DNA of 64,000 bases from Rhizobium mesosinicum (GTDB lineage Bacteria; Pseudomonadota; Alphaproteobacteria; Rhizobiales; Rhizobiaceae): assembly GCF_019511345.1 (NCBI RefSeq), contig NZ_JAEUAK010000002.1, forward strand, positions 310,001 to 374,000, in the 5' to 3' direction. A model generated the notes under the pieces. That model had not been told where the DNA came from, made no database searches, and saw nothing but the letters and a program-made list of their open reading frames with translations. Positions 25,313-34,126 of this stretch are shown piece after piece (within the stretch, counting starts at the first letter, position 1; each line of letters begins with the position of its first letter). Position numbers and translations under genes: made by a program.

Positions 25313-26815
25313 TTGGACAGACAGAATTGGATCATCCTGTCGGCCGGAGACAATGTCGCGGTCGCAACGGCACCGATCGCTGAAGGATCCGATGTCGCCA
25401 ATGTGACGACCCGGCAGAAGATCGACGCCGGCCACAAGATCGCCATCACGGACATTCCGCTCGGCATGCCGGTCGTCAAATACGGCCAGGCGATCGGCCG
25501 CACGACTGCTGACGTAAAAGCCGGCGACCACGTTCACAGCCACAATCTGCATTTCGAAAACGACCGGCTTGCGGCAACGGCCAATTCCGCTCCCGAGGAA
25601 GCAAGTGCGGCGGACAAGGCGCGAACGTTCATGGGCTATCGCCGTGCCGACGGGCGGGCGGCAACGCGCAACTATATCGGCATCATCGCAAGCGTGAACT
25701 GTTCCACCACGGTCTGCCGGGCGATCGCCGACGAAGCCAACCGCACCATCCTGCCGCATTATGACGGCATCGACGGCTTCGTGCCGATCGTTCACGACCA
25801 GGGCTGCGGCATGAGCTCGACGGGCGACGGCATGAACGTGCTGCACCGGACGCTTGCCGGCTATACGCGCCATGTGAATTTCGGCGGCGTACTGATGATC
25901 GGCCTCGGCTGCGAGGTCAACCAGCTCACCCTTTACGGCCAGAGTGGTGCGGGCGCCTCCAAGCGGCATTTCAACATCCAGGATGCCGGCGGTTCGCGCC
26001 GCGCAGTCGAGCGCGCCATGGGTGTGCTGCGCGAGATCGCTGCCGATGTCGGGCGCGAAAAGCGCGTGCCGATATCCGTCGGCGAGATCATCATCGGCCT
26101 GCAGTGCGGCGGTTCCGACGGTTTTTCGGGCATCACCGCCAATCCGGCGCTTGGTGTGGCTGCCGACCTCTTGGCGGCGGCCGGCGGCACGGCGATCCTT
26201 TCGGAAACCTCCGAGATCTACGGCGCGGAGCATCTGCTGCGCAGCCGCGCGGTCAGCGACGAGGTCGCCAAGAAGCTCGACGAGAAGATCGCCTGGTGGG
26301 AAGATTATGTCGCCCTGCACGGCGCTTCGCTCGACAACAATCCATCACCGGGGAACAAGCGCGGCGGCCTGACGACCATTCTGGAAAAGTCGCTCGGCGC
26401 CGTTGCCAAGGGCGGGCGCTCGCCGCTGACCGCCGTCTATGGTTATGCCGAGCGCGTCACGGCCCCCGGCCTCGTCTTCATGGATACGCCCGGCTACGAC
26501 CCTGTTTCCGCAACCGGCCAGGTGGCAGGCGGCGCGAACATGATCGCGTTCACGACCGGCCGCGGCAGCTGCTTCGGCTGTCGCCCGGCGCCGTCGCTGA
26601 AGCTCGCCAGCAATTCGGCGCTCTATGCTTCGATGGAAGAGGACATGGACATCGACTGCGGCACGATCGTTACCGGTGACGCGACCATCAGCGGCAAGGG
26701 CCGCGAGATTTTCGATCTGATCGTCGAAACGGCCTCGGGCAAGAAGACGAAAAGCGAAATTTTCGGCTATGGCGACAACGAGTTCGTCCCGTGGCATCTC
26801 GGCGCCACACTCTGA
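25313..26815 (+). CDS. UxaA-family dehydratase (altronate dehydratase-like; probably a sugar-acid dehydratase)
   Basis: A 500-residue cytoplasmic dehydratase. It has an N-terminal SAF domain (about 1-90; LSAGDNVAVATAPIAEGSDV) and the large UxaA C-terminal domain with metal-ligand regions SVNCSTTVCRAIADE, HDQGCGMSSTGDG and LGCEVNQ, then GRGSCFGCRPAPSLK near the end. The start is a TTG at 25313 with AGGGAGAAG upstream; an ATG-started version further upstream has no good ribosome site. UxaA enzymes dehydrate aldonates to 2-keto-3-deoxy acids. With a FucU mutarotase and an aldo/keto reductase in the same operon I infer L-fuconate or a similar 6-deoxy acid as substrate, which is not proven. Confidence 0.85.
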   Translation: MDRQNWIILSAGDNVAVATAPIAEGSDVANVTTRQKIDAGHKIAITDIPLGMPVVKYGQAIGRTTADVKAGDHVHSHNLHFENDRLAATANSAPEEASAADKARTFMGYRRADGRAATRNYIGIIASVNCSTTVCRAIADEANRTILPHYDGIDGFVPIVHDQGCGMSSTGDGMNVLHRTLAGYTRHVNFGGVLMIGLGCEVNQLTLYGQSGAGASKRHFNIQDAGGSRRAVERAMGVLREIAADVGREKRVPISVGEIIIGLQCGGSDGFSGITANPALGVAADLLAAAGGTAILSETSEIYGAEHLLRSRAVSDEVAKKLDEKIAWWEDYVALHGASLDNNPSPGNKRGGLTTILEKSLGAVAKGGRSPLTAVYGYAERVTAPGLVFMDTPGYDPVSATGQVAGGANMIAFTTGRGSCFGCRPAPSLKLASNSALYASMEEDMDIDCGTIVTGDATISGKGREIFDLIVETASGKKTKSEIFGYGDNEFVPWHLGATL

Positions 26816-26855
26816 ATATTATTTATTGAATTTCGGGTCTTCACGAGGAGGAATG

Positions 26856-27875
26856 ATGAAGACGAGGAGAATTGGCAAGACAGCGCTGGAGGTCACCGAA
26901 ATCAGCTTCGGTGCAGCAGCGCTCGGCGGCCTTTATCGCGCCTGCCCGCGCGAGCAGGCTATGGAAACGCTGGAGACGGCGTGGAACCACGGCATACGCT
27001 ATTACGATGTGGCGCCGTGGTATGGCCTGGGACTCGGCGAACGGAGGGTTGGCGATTTCCTGCGCGACAAGCCGGAAAGTGATTACGTGCTGTCCACCAA
27101 GGTCGGCCGCCTGCTGCGCCCGGTGCCGACGGGCACCGTTCCCGGTTACGGCTATGTCGATGCTCTCTCCTTCGATGCCGACTACGACTATTCCTATGAC
27201 GGCATCATGCGGTCGGTCGATTTCAGCTACGCGCGGCTCGGCCTCAACCGCATCGATATGCTCTTCGTCCACGATATCGGCTCCTATACGCATGGCGCCG
27301 CGAAGAATGCCGTGCACCTGAAGAACTTCCTCGATACCGGCATCAAGGCGCTGGAAAAGCTGAAGTCTTCGGGCGCGATCAAGGCTTTCGGCCTCGGCGT
27401 CAACGAAGTGCCTGTCTGCCTCGACGTCATGCGCAATGCGGATATTGACGCGATCCTGCTTGCCGGCCGCTACACGCTGCTCGATCGGTCTGCGGTTGCC
27501 GAGCTCATCCCGCTCTGCCGGCAGAAGGGCACATCGCTCGTCGTCGGCGGCGTCTTCAATTCCGGCATTCTGGCAACCGGCCCGGTGCCGGGATCGCATT
27601 TCGATTACATGCCCGCGACCGACGAGGTGCTCGGAAAGGTCGGTGCGATGGAGGAAGTGGCTAAGCGCCACGGCCTGCCGCTGGCCGCACCCGCTCTGCA
27701 GTTTCCGTTGCTCGACCCCGTCGTCTCCTCGGTGCTGATCGGCACGGCGAAACCTTCGAGCCTTACGCGCAACATGGAAAATTTCGAGCCGCATATTCCG
27801 GCAGATATCTATCCCGAATTCGATCCCTACACACTGGTCGCGCCGCCGCTCGGCGAGGAAGCGGTCCGGGTCTGA
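26856..27875 (+). CDS. Aldo/keto reductase (probable L-fucose-type dehydrogenase)
   Basis: A 339-residue cytoplasmic NAD(P)-dependent oxidoreductase with a TIM-barrel fold. Family features are GKTALEVTEISFGAAALGG at the N-terminus, YYDVAPWYGLGLGERRVG with the catalytic Asp and Tyr, and a C-terminal LIGTAKPSSLTRNMENF. Aldo/keto reductases of this group oxidise L-fucose, D-arabinose and related aldoses to lactones. GAGGAGG lies just upstream; ATG codons at 26853 and 26856 are both possible and 26856 has the better spacing. It lies 40 bases after the dehydratase gene and 9 bases before fucU. Confidence 0.88.
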   Translation: MKTRRIGKTALEVTEISFGAAALGGLYRACPREQAMETLETAWNHGIRYYDVAPWYGLGLGERRVGDFLRDKPESDYVLSTKVGRLLRPVPTGTVPGYGYVDALSFDADYDYSYDGIMRSVDFSYARLGLNRIDMLFVHDIGSYTHGAAKNAVHLKNFLDTGIKALEKLKSSGAIKAFGLGVNEVPVCLDVMRNADIDAILLAGRYTLLDRSAVAELIPLCRQKGTSLVVGGVFNSGILATGPVPGSHFDYMPATDEVLGKVGAMEEVAKRHGLPLAAPALQFPLLDPVVSSVLIGTAKPSSLTRNMENFEPHIPADIYPEFDPYTLVAPPLGEEAVRV

Positions 27876-27884
27876 GGAGACAAC

Positions 27885-28331
27885 ATGCTTAGAGGTATTC
27901 ATCCACTTCTCGGCCCCGACCTGCTCTACGCACTGAAGAGCATGGGGCATGGCGACGATATCGTCATTGCCGACGCCAATTTCCCGGCCAGCAGCATGGG
28001 ACCTGACGTCATCCGCGCCGACGGCGTCAGCGCCACTGATATGGCCGAGGCGATCCTGACCCACATGCCGCTCGATACGTTCGTGCCGCAGTCGGCATGG
28101 CGGATGGAAGTGGTCGGCGACCCAAAGGCGGTGCCCGAGGTCTGTGCCGAATTCCAGGAGATCGTTGTCAGGCGCGCCGGCGATTTTCCCATCGCATCCG
28201 TCGAGCGCTTCGCCTTCTACGAAATGGCACGGAAGGCGGCCTATATCGTGGCGACCACCGAATTCCGGCTGTACGGCAACCTCATTTTGAAGAAGGGCGT
28301 CGTGCATCCGCATGAGGTGCAATTCAACTAA
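27885..28331 (+). CDS. fucU: L-fucose mutarotase (FucU/RbsD family)
   Basis: A 148-residue cytoplasmic mutarotase that interconverts anomers of a sugar, in FucU of L-fucose. It starts MLRGIHPLLGPDLLYALKSMGHGDDIVIADANFP, with the family His and Asp in the GHGDDI and DANFP blocks, and ends with LYGNLILKKGVV, the usual C-terminal strand. Length matches FucU. It is the third gene of the operon and a hairpin terminator begins at its stop codon. A second, related protein occurs at 58929-59405. Confidence 0.88.
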   Translation: MLRGIHPLLGPDLLYALKSMGHGDDIVIADANFPASSMGPDVIRADGVSATDMAEAILTHMPLDTFVPQSAWRMEVVGDPKAVPEVCAEFQEIVVRRAGDFPIASVERFAFYEMARKAAYIVATTEFRLYGNLILKKGVVHPHEVQFN

Positions 28332-28351
28332 AGACCTTATTTTAGGTCTTT
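28330..28351 (+). terminator. Terminator after fucU
   Basis: Stem AAAGACCT with AGGTCTTT, 6-base loop TATTTT, overlapping the fucU stop codon. Confidence 0.6.
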
Positions 28352-28457
28352 ATGTATTTGGAATAAAAACAATCGGTTGGGAGCCAAATCAGTGAATCAT
28401 GAAGGCGAGATCAGCGCACTTGCAATTTGCCTGCACCTCGGCTAGCTTCTCATCGTA

Positions 28458-28480
28458 AATGTTTTTTATCGATAAAAATC
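28458..28480. promoter_or_regulatory. Candidate GntR operator upstream of the CUT2 transporter operon
   Basis: Contains a perfect 16-base palindrome, TTTTTATCGATAAAAA (28463-28478), and matches the site at 25237-25259 at 19 of 23 positions. It lies 63 bases before the binding-protein start. Confidence 0.65.
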
Positions 28481-28542
28481 GTCCGCCTGCGTTCAGCGGT
28501 CCGGTTTCATTGGAGGAGAACGCACCTGAGAGGAGAACCCTT

Positions 28543-29532
28543 ATGAGTATCGTGAAATCCATTCTGTCTCGCCGCGCCTTTACGGCACTGGCGGGTGCCG
28601 CCGTCATCGCAACGGCGATGCCGGCCACGTCCTTTGCCGCCGAAGTGACGATCCCGATCATCGTCAAGGACACGACGTCCTTCTATTGGCAGATCGTTCT
28701 GGCCGGCGCCCGCAAGGCAGGCAAGGATCTCGGCGTCAAGGTGCCGGAACTCGGCGCCCAGGCTGAATCCGACATCAACGGCCAGATCTCGATCCTGGAA
28801 AACGCTGTTGCCGGCAAGCCGGCCGCCATCGTGATCTCGCCGACCGAGTTCAAGGCGCTCGGCAAGCCGATCGATGAAGCCGCCAAGTCGGTTCCGATCA
28901 TCGGCATCGACTCCGGCGCCGACTCCAAGGCATTCAAGTCGTTCCTGACGACCGACAACGTCCAGGGTGGCCGTATCGCTGCCGACGGCCTTGCTGCCGC
29001 GATCAAGGAAGCGACCGGCAAGGAAGAGGGCGACGTCGTCATCCTGACCAACCTTCCCGGCGTCGGCTCGCTGGAACAGCGCCGCGAAGGCTTCCTGGAT
29101 CAGATCAAGACCAAGCATCCGGGCCTCAAGGTGGTCGCCGACAAGTATGGCGACGGTCAGGCAACCACCGGCCTCAACATGATGACCGACCTGATCACGG
29201 CAAACCCGAAGCTCGTCGGCGTCTTCGCCTCGAACCTCATCATGGCGCAGGGTGTGGGCCAGGCGATCGCCGAAAACAAGCTCGGCGACAAGATCAAGGT
29301 CATCGGCTTCGACAGCGACGACAAGACGGTCGGCTTCCTCAAGGATGGTGCGATCGCCGGCCTCGTCGTTCAGGACCCGTATCGCATGGGTTATGACGGC
29401 ATCAAGACCGCTCTTGCCGTCTCCAAGGGCGAGAAGGTCCCGGAAAATGTCGACACCGGCGCGAACCTCGTCACCAAGGCGAACATGAAAGAGCCGAAGA
29501 TCGACGCGCTCCTGAACCCGAAGATCAAGTAA
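28543..29532 (+). CDS. CUT2 sugar ABC transporter periplasmic substrate-binding protein
   Basis: A 329-residue periplasmic protein. It has an Arg-Arg-containing signal peptide (SILSRRAFTALAGAAVIATA...SFA), and the mature part follows the ribose-binding type pattern: TIPIIVKDTTSFYWQIVLAGARKAGKDLG, then AAIVISPTEFKALGKPIDEA, then VGVFASNLIMAQGVGQAIAE. The start at 28543 has GAGGAGAACCC upstream; an earlier frame start is unlikely. It is the first gene of the transporter operon. The probable substrate is the deoxy-sugar handled by the neighbouring enzymes, inferred from context. Confidence 0.92.
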   Translation: MSIVKSILSRRAFTALAGAAVIATAMPATSFAAEVTIPIIVKDTTSFYWQIVLAGARKAGKDLGVKVPELGAQAESDINGQISILENAVAGKPAAIVISPTEFKALGKPIDEAAKSVPIIGIDSGADSKAFKSFLTTDNVQGGRIAADGLAAAIKEATGKEEGDVVILTNLPGVGSLEQRREGFLDQIKTKHPGLKVVADKYGDGQATTGLNMMTDLITANPKLVGVFASNLIMAQGVGQAIAENKLGDKIKVIGFDSDDKTVGFLKDGAIAGLVVQDPYRMGYDGIKTALAVSKGEKVPENVDTGANLVTKANMKEPKIDALLNPKIK

Positions 29533-29557
29533 AACGACAGACGGCCGCGCCGGCTAC

Positions 29558-29660
29558 TGCATAATTCCTTAAATCGGATCGATTTAAGTACAAATTACAC
29601 AGAAACTCAAAGAGTTACAGCGTCCTTTGCGCGTCTTGAAAGACGCGCGGCGCTGTAAAA
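29558..29660. repeat. RIME-like intergenic element, copy 2
   Basis: Contains TTAAATCG with CGATTTAA and the long palindrome 29618-29656, AGCGTCCTTTGCGCGTC with GACGCGCGGCGCT. The second part is the reverse complement type of the copy at 22325-22368. It lies between the binding-protein and ATPase genes, so the operon's intergenic region hosts it. Confidence 0.65.
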
Positions 29661-29734
29661 ACCGGCGCGGCCTTTCTCATCCATGGTATGTTTGACCAGG
29701 GATGGAGCAGACGTGACAAGAGGAGGAGAGGTCC

Positions 29735-31288
29735 ATGGTCGGACTGGAAGAGGTCAGTCATCGCCACGATGACAGCGCGACGCTGAAAGAAGCCAATCGA
29801 ATTCCCGCCGGATCGCCTATCCTCGAACTGAAAGGCCTGCAGAAGAACTATGGTCACGTGCAGGCCCTGAAACCGGCGACGCTGACCTTCCTTGCCGGTG
29901 AAATCCACGCCATCGTCGGCGAAAACGGCGCAGGCAAATCCACCCTCATCAAACTGCTCACCGGCGTCATCACCCGCACGGCCGGCGAGGTGCTGTGGTG
30001 CGGCCATCCGGTGGGACTGTCGACGCCGAACGAGGCGATCGCCCGCGGCATCAACGCCGTCCACCAGGAAGTCGTGCTCTGCCGGCACCTGACCGTCGCC
30101 GCCAATCTCTTCCTCGGCGACGAGGTCAACCGTTACGGGCTTATGCGCAGGAAGCAGATGGAGAAGATGGCGCAGTCCGTCCTCGACGATCTCGGCTTCG
30201 GCCTGCCGGCCAGTGCGCTACTGAGCTCGCTGACGATCGGTCAGCAGCAGCTCGTCGCCACCGCGCGCGCGGCCATGCGCGGCACGCAGTTCCTGATCTT
30301 CGACGAGCCGACCGCCTATCTCACCCGCCAGGAATCCGCCCAGCTCTTCAAGCTGATCCGCCGCCTGCAGAGCGAAGGCGTCACCATCGTCTATATCAGC
30401 CACCGCATGGAAGAAGTCTTCGAGCTTGCCGACCGCGTCTCGGTGCTTCGCGACGGCACGCATGTCGGCACGCGCCTGATCGGCGAGACCAATGAGGCCG
30501 AGCTGATCGCGCTGATGATCAACCGCTCGATCGAGCAGATCTACCATAAGGAAGACATTCCGATCGGCGAGACGATCCTCGACGTCAAGGGTCTCACAGG
30601 CCCGGGCTTCGAGGACGTGTCGCTCTCTGTCAAGGCAGGACAGATCGTCGGGCTCTATGGCCTGATCGGCGCCGGGCGCAGCGAATTCGCGCTCGGGCTC
30701 TACGGGCGTCAGCCGATAAGTGCGGGCGAAATCCATTGGATGGGCAAGCGCGTCGATATCAGGAACGAGCGCACCGCGATGGAGCTCGGAATTGCGCTCG
30801 CGCCCGAAAGCCGGCGTGACCAGGGGCTCTGCCTCAACCTGCCTATCGGCCTCAATATCAACCTGCCGGTTTTCGGACGGCTCAGCAACGGCCCCGTTAT
30901 CAACCATGCGCGCGAATCGGCCAATGCCGATAGCCAGATCCGCAATCTCAGCATCAAGACGCCGAGCCGGCGCGTTCCGGCCTCCAGCATGTCGGGCGGC
31001 AACCAGCAGAAGATCGTCATCGGCAAGTGGCTGAGCCATGGTGCCCGGCTTTTCATTTTCGACGAGCCGACTGTCGGCGTCGACGTCGGCACCAAGGCGG
31101 AAATCTACCGGCTTTTCGCCAAGCTGCTGAAGGAGGGGGCAGGCATCATCCTGATCTCCTCCTACCTGCCCGAGGTCTACGAACTGGCCGACCGGCTGCA
31201 CGTCTTCCGCAGCGGCAGGCTCGTTGCAAGCCATGATTTCCACGCGGCGACGCATGAAGAAGTGCTCAGCGAAGCGATCGGCGTCTGA
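29735..31288 (+). CDS. CUT2 sugar ABC transporter ATP-binding protein (two ATPase domains)
   Basis: A 517-residue cytoplasmic ATPase with two ABC domains. The N-terminal domain has Walker A (GENGAGKST) and Walker B (LIFDEPTAYLT) with a C-loop of LSSLTIGQQQ. The C-terminal domain has a degenerate Walker A (GLIGAGRSE) and a canonical signature MSGGNQQK with Walker B LFIFDEPTVGVD, as usual in RbsA-type proteins. It follows the binding-protein gene after a 202-base gap holding a RIME-like element. Confidence 0.93.
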   Translation: MVGLEEVSHRHDDSATLKEANRIPAGSPILELKGLQKNYGHVQALKPATLTFLAGEIHAIVGENGAGKSTLIKLLTGVITRTAGEVLWCGHPVGLSTPNEAIARGINAVHQEVVLCRHLTVAANLFLGDEVNRYGLMRRKQMEKMAQSVLDDLGFGLPASALLSSLTIGQQQLVATARAAMRGTQFLIFDEPTAYLTRQESAQLFKLIRRLQSEGVTIVYISHRMEEVFELADRVSVLRDGTHVGTRLIGETNEAELIALMINRSIEQIYHKEDIPIGETILDVKGLTGPGFEDVSLSVKAGQIVGLYGLIGAGRSEFALGLYGRQPISAGEIHWMGKRVDIRNERTAMELGIALAPESRRDQGLCLNLPIGLNINLPVFGRLSNGPVINHARESANADSQIRNLSIKTPSRRVPASSMSGGNQQKIVIGKWLSHGARLFIFDEPTVGVDVGTKAEIYRLFAKLLKEGAGIILISSYLPEVYELADRLHVFRSGRLVASHDFHAATHEEVLSEAIGV

Positions 31289-31315
31289 GCCAAAAGACTA
31301 AGAGGGAGAAAACTC

Positions 31316-32290
31316 ATGACTGTCACCCCCACCGAAATCGTCGCGCCGCCGCCGCGCCGGAAGATGAACATTCTGTTCGGCCTGACGCTGATCGGCTTGC
31401 TGATCTTCCTCTGGATCGTGCTCGGCTTCGTCACCGAGAGCTTCTGGACGCCGCTCAACATTTCAAACCTGCTGCGCCAGGGCGCGATGACGGCGATCCT
31501 GGCACTCGGCCAGACCTTCGTCATCATCACCGCCGGCATCGACCTGTCGGTCGGCGCGATCGTGGGCTTCTGCACCGTCATCATCGCCTGGCTCTTGCAG
31601 ACGGGCGTGCCGCTCTGGGCAGCGATCTTGCTGACGCTCGCCATCGGCGTTGCGATCGGCGCCTTCCATGGCTTCGGCATCGTGCATATGGGCCTGCCGC
31701 CCTTCATTATCACATTGGCGACGCTGACGTCGCTGCGCGGCATCGGCCTCCTGATCACCAACGGCTCGACGATCAGCATTACCGACGAGGGCTTCAGCAA
31801 CTTCGCCCGAGCGGATTTCCTTGGCGTTCCAAGCCTGTTCTGGATGGTCGTCCTGGTGGCGGTCCCCTCCTTCGTCTTCCTGCATCTGAGCCGCTGGGGC
31901 CGTTATCTCTTCGCCGTCGGTTCGAATGCGGAAGCCGCGCGCCTTTCCGGCGTCAACGTCAAGGGGATGATCTATCTGGCCTATATCCTCTCGGCTTCGT
32001 TTGCGGCTTTCGTCGGCGTGCTGCTCGCCTCACGTATCGCCATTGGCAACGCGACGCAGGCCGATGGCTGGGAACTGCAGGCGATCGCCTCCTCGGTCAT
32101 CGGCGGCACGTCGCTCTTCGGAGCCGTCGGCTCTGTGCATGGCCCGCTGATTGGCGCCTTCATTCTGGCGACCATCAACAACGGCGCCAACCTTCTAAAC
32201 GTCAACTCGTTCTGGCAGCGCATCATCACCGGCCTGCTGATCATCGTCATCGTCTACTTCGATCAGCTTCGCCGGCGCCGGGCGGGCTGA
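31316..32290 (+). CDS. CUT2 sugar ABC transporter permease
   Basis: A 324-residue inner-membrane permease of the RbsC type, with about nine to ten hydrophobic segments. Signature blocks are ALGQTFVIITAGIDLSVGAIVG and the EAA-like VGSNAEAARLSGVNVKGMIYL; ASSVIGGTSLFGAVGSVHGPLIGA is also typical. It lies 27 bases after the ATPase gene and completes the transporter. A strong terminator follows the stop. Confidence 0.92.
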   Translation: MTVTPTEIVAPPPRRKMNILFGLTLIGLLIFLWIVLGFVTESFWTPLNISNLLRQGAMTAILALGQTFVIITAGIDLSVGAIVGFCTVIIAWLLQTGVPLWAAILLTLAIGVAIGAFHGFGIVHMGLPPFIITLATLTSLRGIGLLITNGSTISITDEGFSNFARADFLGVPSLFWMVVLVAVPSFVFLHLSRWGRYLFAVGSNAEAARLSGVNVKGMIYLAYILSASFAAFVGVLLASRIAIGNATQADGWELQAIASSVIGGTSLFGAVGSVHGPLIGAFILATINNGANLLNVNSFWQRIITGLLIIVIVYFDQLRRRRAG

Positions 32291-32304
32291 GCGAGATACA
32301 AACG

Positions 32305-32327
32305 AAGCCGGCCCAGAGGGCCGGCTT
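32305..32327 (+). terminator. Terminator after the CUT2 permease
   Basis: Perfect 10-bp stem AAGCCGGCCC with GGGCCGGCTT, 3-base loop, followed by TCTTC. Confidence 0.8.
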
Positions 32328-32355
32328 TCTTCATTTCAGCAATGCGAGAACCGTC

Positions 32356-33375
32356 ATGAAAGCAGTCCTTTGCCGCGAACCCGGCGTCCTCGATCTCGTC
32401 GAGCGCCCCTCTCCCGAAAAACCGGCACCCGGCTGGGTAAGGCTTGCCGTCAGCCATGTCGGCATCTGCGGCACGGATTACCACATCTTCGAAGGCAAGC
32501 ACCCGTTCCTCGAATATCCGCGCGTCATGGGCCATGAGATCTCGGCGACAGTGCTGGAAGCAGGCGACGGCGTGGCGATGGCGACGGGCACGCCTGTGAT
32601 CGTCAATCCTTACCTTTCCTGCGGCAACTGTGTTGCCTGCCGGCAGGGCAAACCGAACTGCTGCACCAATATTAGGGTACTCGGAGTTCACACTGACGGC
32701 GCCTTCTGCGAGGAGATCGTGGTGCCGGCCGGCAATCTCTATGCCGCCAAGGGACTGAGCCTGGAGGCGGCCGCAACCACCGAATTCCTGGCAATTGGAG
32801 CGCATGCCGTGCGCCGCTCCATGGCATCAGCCGGTTCGCGCTCGCTCGTTATCGGCGCAGGTCCGATCGGCCTGGGTGCTGCGATCTTCTCACGCATTGC
32901 CGGTCATGATGTGACGCTGCTCGATACGAGTGCGGAACGGCTGCAGATGGCCTCCGAACGCTTCGGGTTCACATCAGGCATCGTCGCTGATGACGGCACC
33001 CTCGATGCCGTGAAGGCAAAAACGGATGGCGATGGTTTCGACGTCGTCTTCGATGCGACGGGCTATGGGCCGTCGATGGAGAAAGCCTTCAGCTTTGTCG
33101 CCCATGGCGGCGCACTGGTGCTCGTCAGCGTTGTGAAGGACGATATCCGCTTCTCCGATCCGGAATTCCACAAGCGGGAGATGATGGTCATCGGCAGCCG
33201 CAACGCGACGCGCGTCGATTTCGAACATGTCGCGGATTCGATCGGCAAGGGCTTCGTTCCGGTCGACAAGCTGATCACGCATCGCACGACGCTTGGCGAT
33301 GCGCCGCGCGATCTCGCCCGCTGGGCACATGAGAAGAGCGGCCTCATCAAGGCTGTCATCAAGATCGCGGATTAA
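32356..33375 (+). CDS. Zinc-binding alcohol dehydrogenase family protein
   Basis: A 339-residue medium-chain dehydrogenase. Catalytic zinc ligands are visible as HVGICGTDYHIFEG and the GHE block (VMGHEISATV); the structural zinc Cys cluster is CGNCVACRQGKPNCC. The Rossmann motif is VIGAGPIGLGAAIFS. Enzymes of this group oxidise sugar alcohols or keto-deoxy acids. It is separated from the transporter operon by a terminator but has the same direction, so it may have its own promoter. It could oxidise an intermediate of the deoxy-sugar route; the substrate is not known. Its stop overlaps the CutC stop by 3 bases. Confidence 0.85.
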   Translation: MKAVLCREPGVLDLVERPSPEKPAPGWVRLAVSHVGICGTDYHIFEGKHPFLEYPRVMGHEISATVLEAGDGVAMATGTPVIVNPYLSCGNCVACRQGKPNCCTNIRVLGVHTDGAFCEEIVVPAGNLYAAKGLSLEAAATTEFLAIGAHAVRRSMASAGSRSLVIGAGPIGLGAAIFSRIAGHDVTLLDTSAERLQMASERFGFTSGIVADDGTLDAVKAKTDGDGFDVVFDATGYGPSMEKAFSFVAHGGALVLVSVVKDDIRFSDPEFHKREMMVIGSRNATRVDFEHVADSIGKGFVPVDKLITHRTTLGDAPRDLARWAHEKSGLIKAVIKIAD

Positions 33376-34094
33376 GCGGCGTCGATCGCCGCGCGCATCT
33401 GCCTGACGACTTCGACATCCGTCCGGTTCGAGGTCGGCACGTCGAAGCCGAAGGAGACGGCGCGCGGATCGGCGCTGGCGACGGGAGAGCTGCAGGAGCC
33501 GTGAACTTCGTGCGCGCCGGTTGCCCGCAGGATTTCGACGACATTGCTCGGGCGCACGCCACTGCCTGGCATGATCGAGATGCGACCGGCTGCCTTGGCG
33601 GAGATGCGCATCAGCGTTTCGAGCCCGTCCATGGCTTTCGGTACGCAGCCCGAGGTGAGAATACGCTCGCAGCCGAGTTCGACTGCCTGCTCCAGTGCCG
33701 CATCCGGATCGGGCACGAGATCGAAAGCGCGATGCAAGGTCGAGCCCAGGCCACTGGCATGCGCCTTGAGGCGATGAATGAGCGGCATATCGAGCGTGCC
33801 GTCCGGCCGGTTGGCTCCAATGACGACGCCGGCAAGGCCGGCAGCCCTGACAGCATCGATATCGGCCAGCATCGCCCTTTCATCCGTCGCATCGAAGATG
33901 AACGGGCCGGCATGCGGGCGGATCATCGCGTAGACAGGGATCGGCGCCTGCGCTGCGATCCGCATCAGGCTCGGCAGCGGCGTCAGCCCGCCAAGTTCCA
34001 GCGCCGAGCAGAGTTCGATGCGGCCGGCGCCGCCTTCGATCGCCGCCTCGAGGCCCTGGGCGCTATCGACGCATACTTCCAGCAAAACCGTCAT
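33372..34094 (-). CDS. cutC: CutC family protein
   Basis: A 240-residue cytoplasmic TIM-barrel protein of the CutC family, once linked to copper tolerance; the true activity remains unclear for this family. It starts MTVLLEVCVDSAQGLEAAIEGGAGRIELCSAL, and contains MIRPHAGPF and HRAFDLVPDP, all family blocks. The ATG at 34094 is chosen over an upstream frame extension without conservation. It is convergent with the alcohol dehydrogenase, and the two TAA stops share the palindrome TTAA. Confidence 0.88.
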   Translation of the reverse strand: MTVLLEVCVDSAQGLEAAIEGGAGRIELCSALELGGLTPLPSLMRIAAQAPIPVYAMIRPHAGPFIFDATDERAMLADIDAVRAAGLAGVVIGANRPDGTLDMPLIHRLKAHASGLGSTLHRAFDLVPDPDAALEQAVELGCERILTSGCVPKAMDGLETLMRISAKAAGRISIMPGSGVRPSNVVEILRATGAHEVHGSCSSPVASADPRAVSFGFDVPTSNRTDVEVVRQMRAAIDAA

Positions 34095-34126
34095 CGTCCG
34101 AATCCCTCTTCTCCGCCGCGGCCTAT

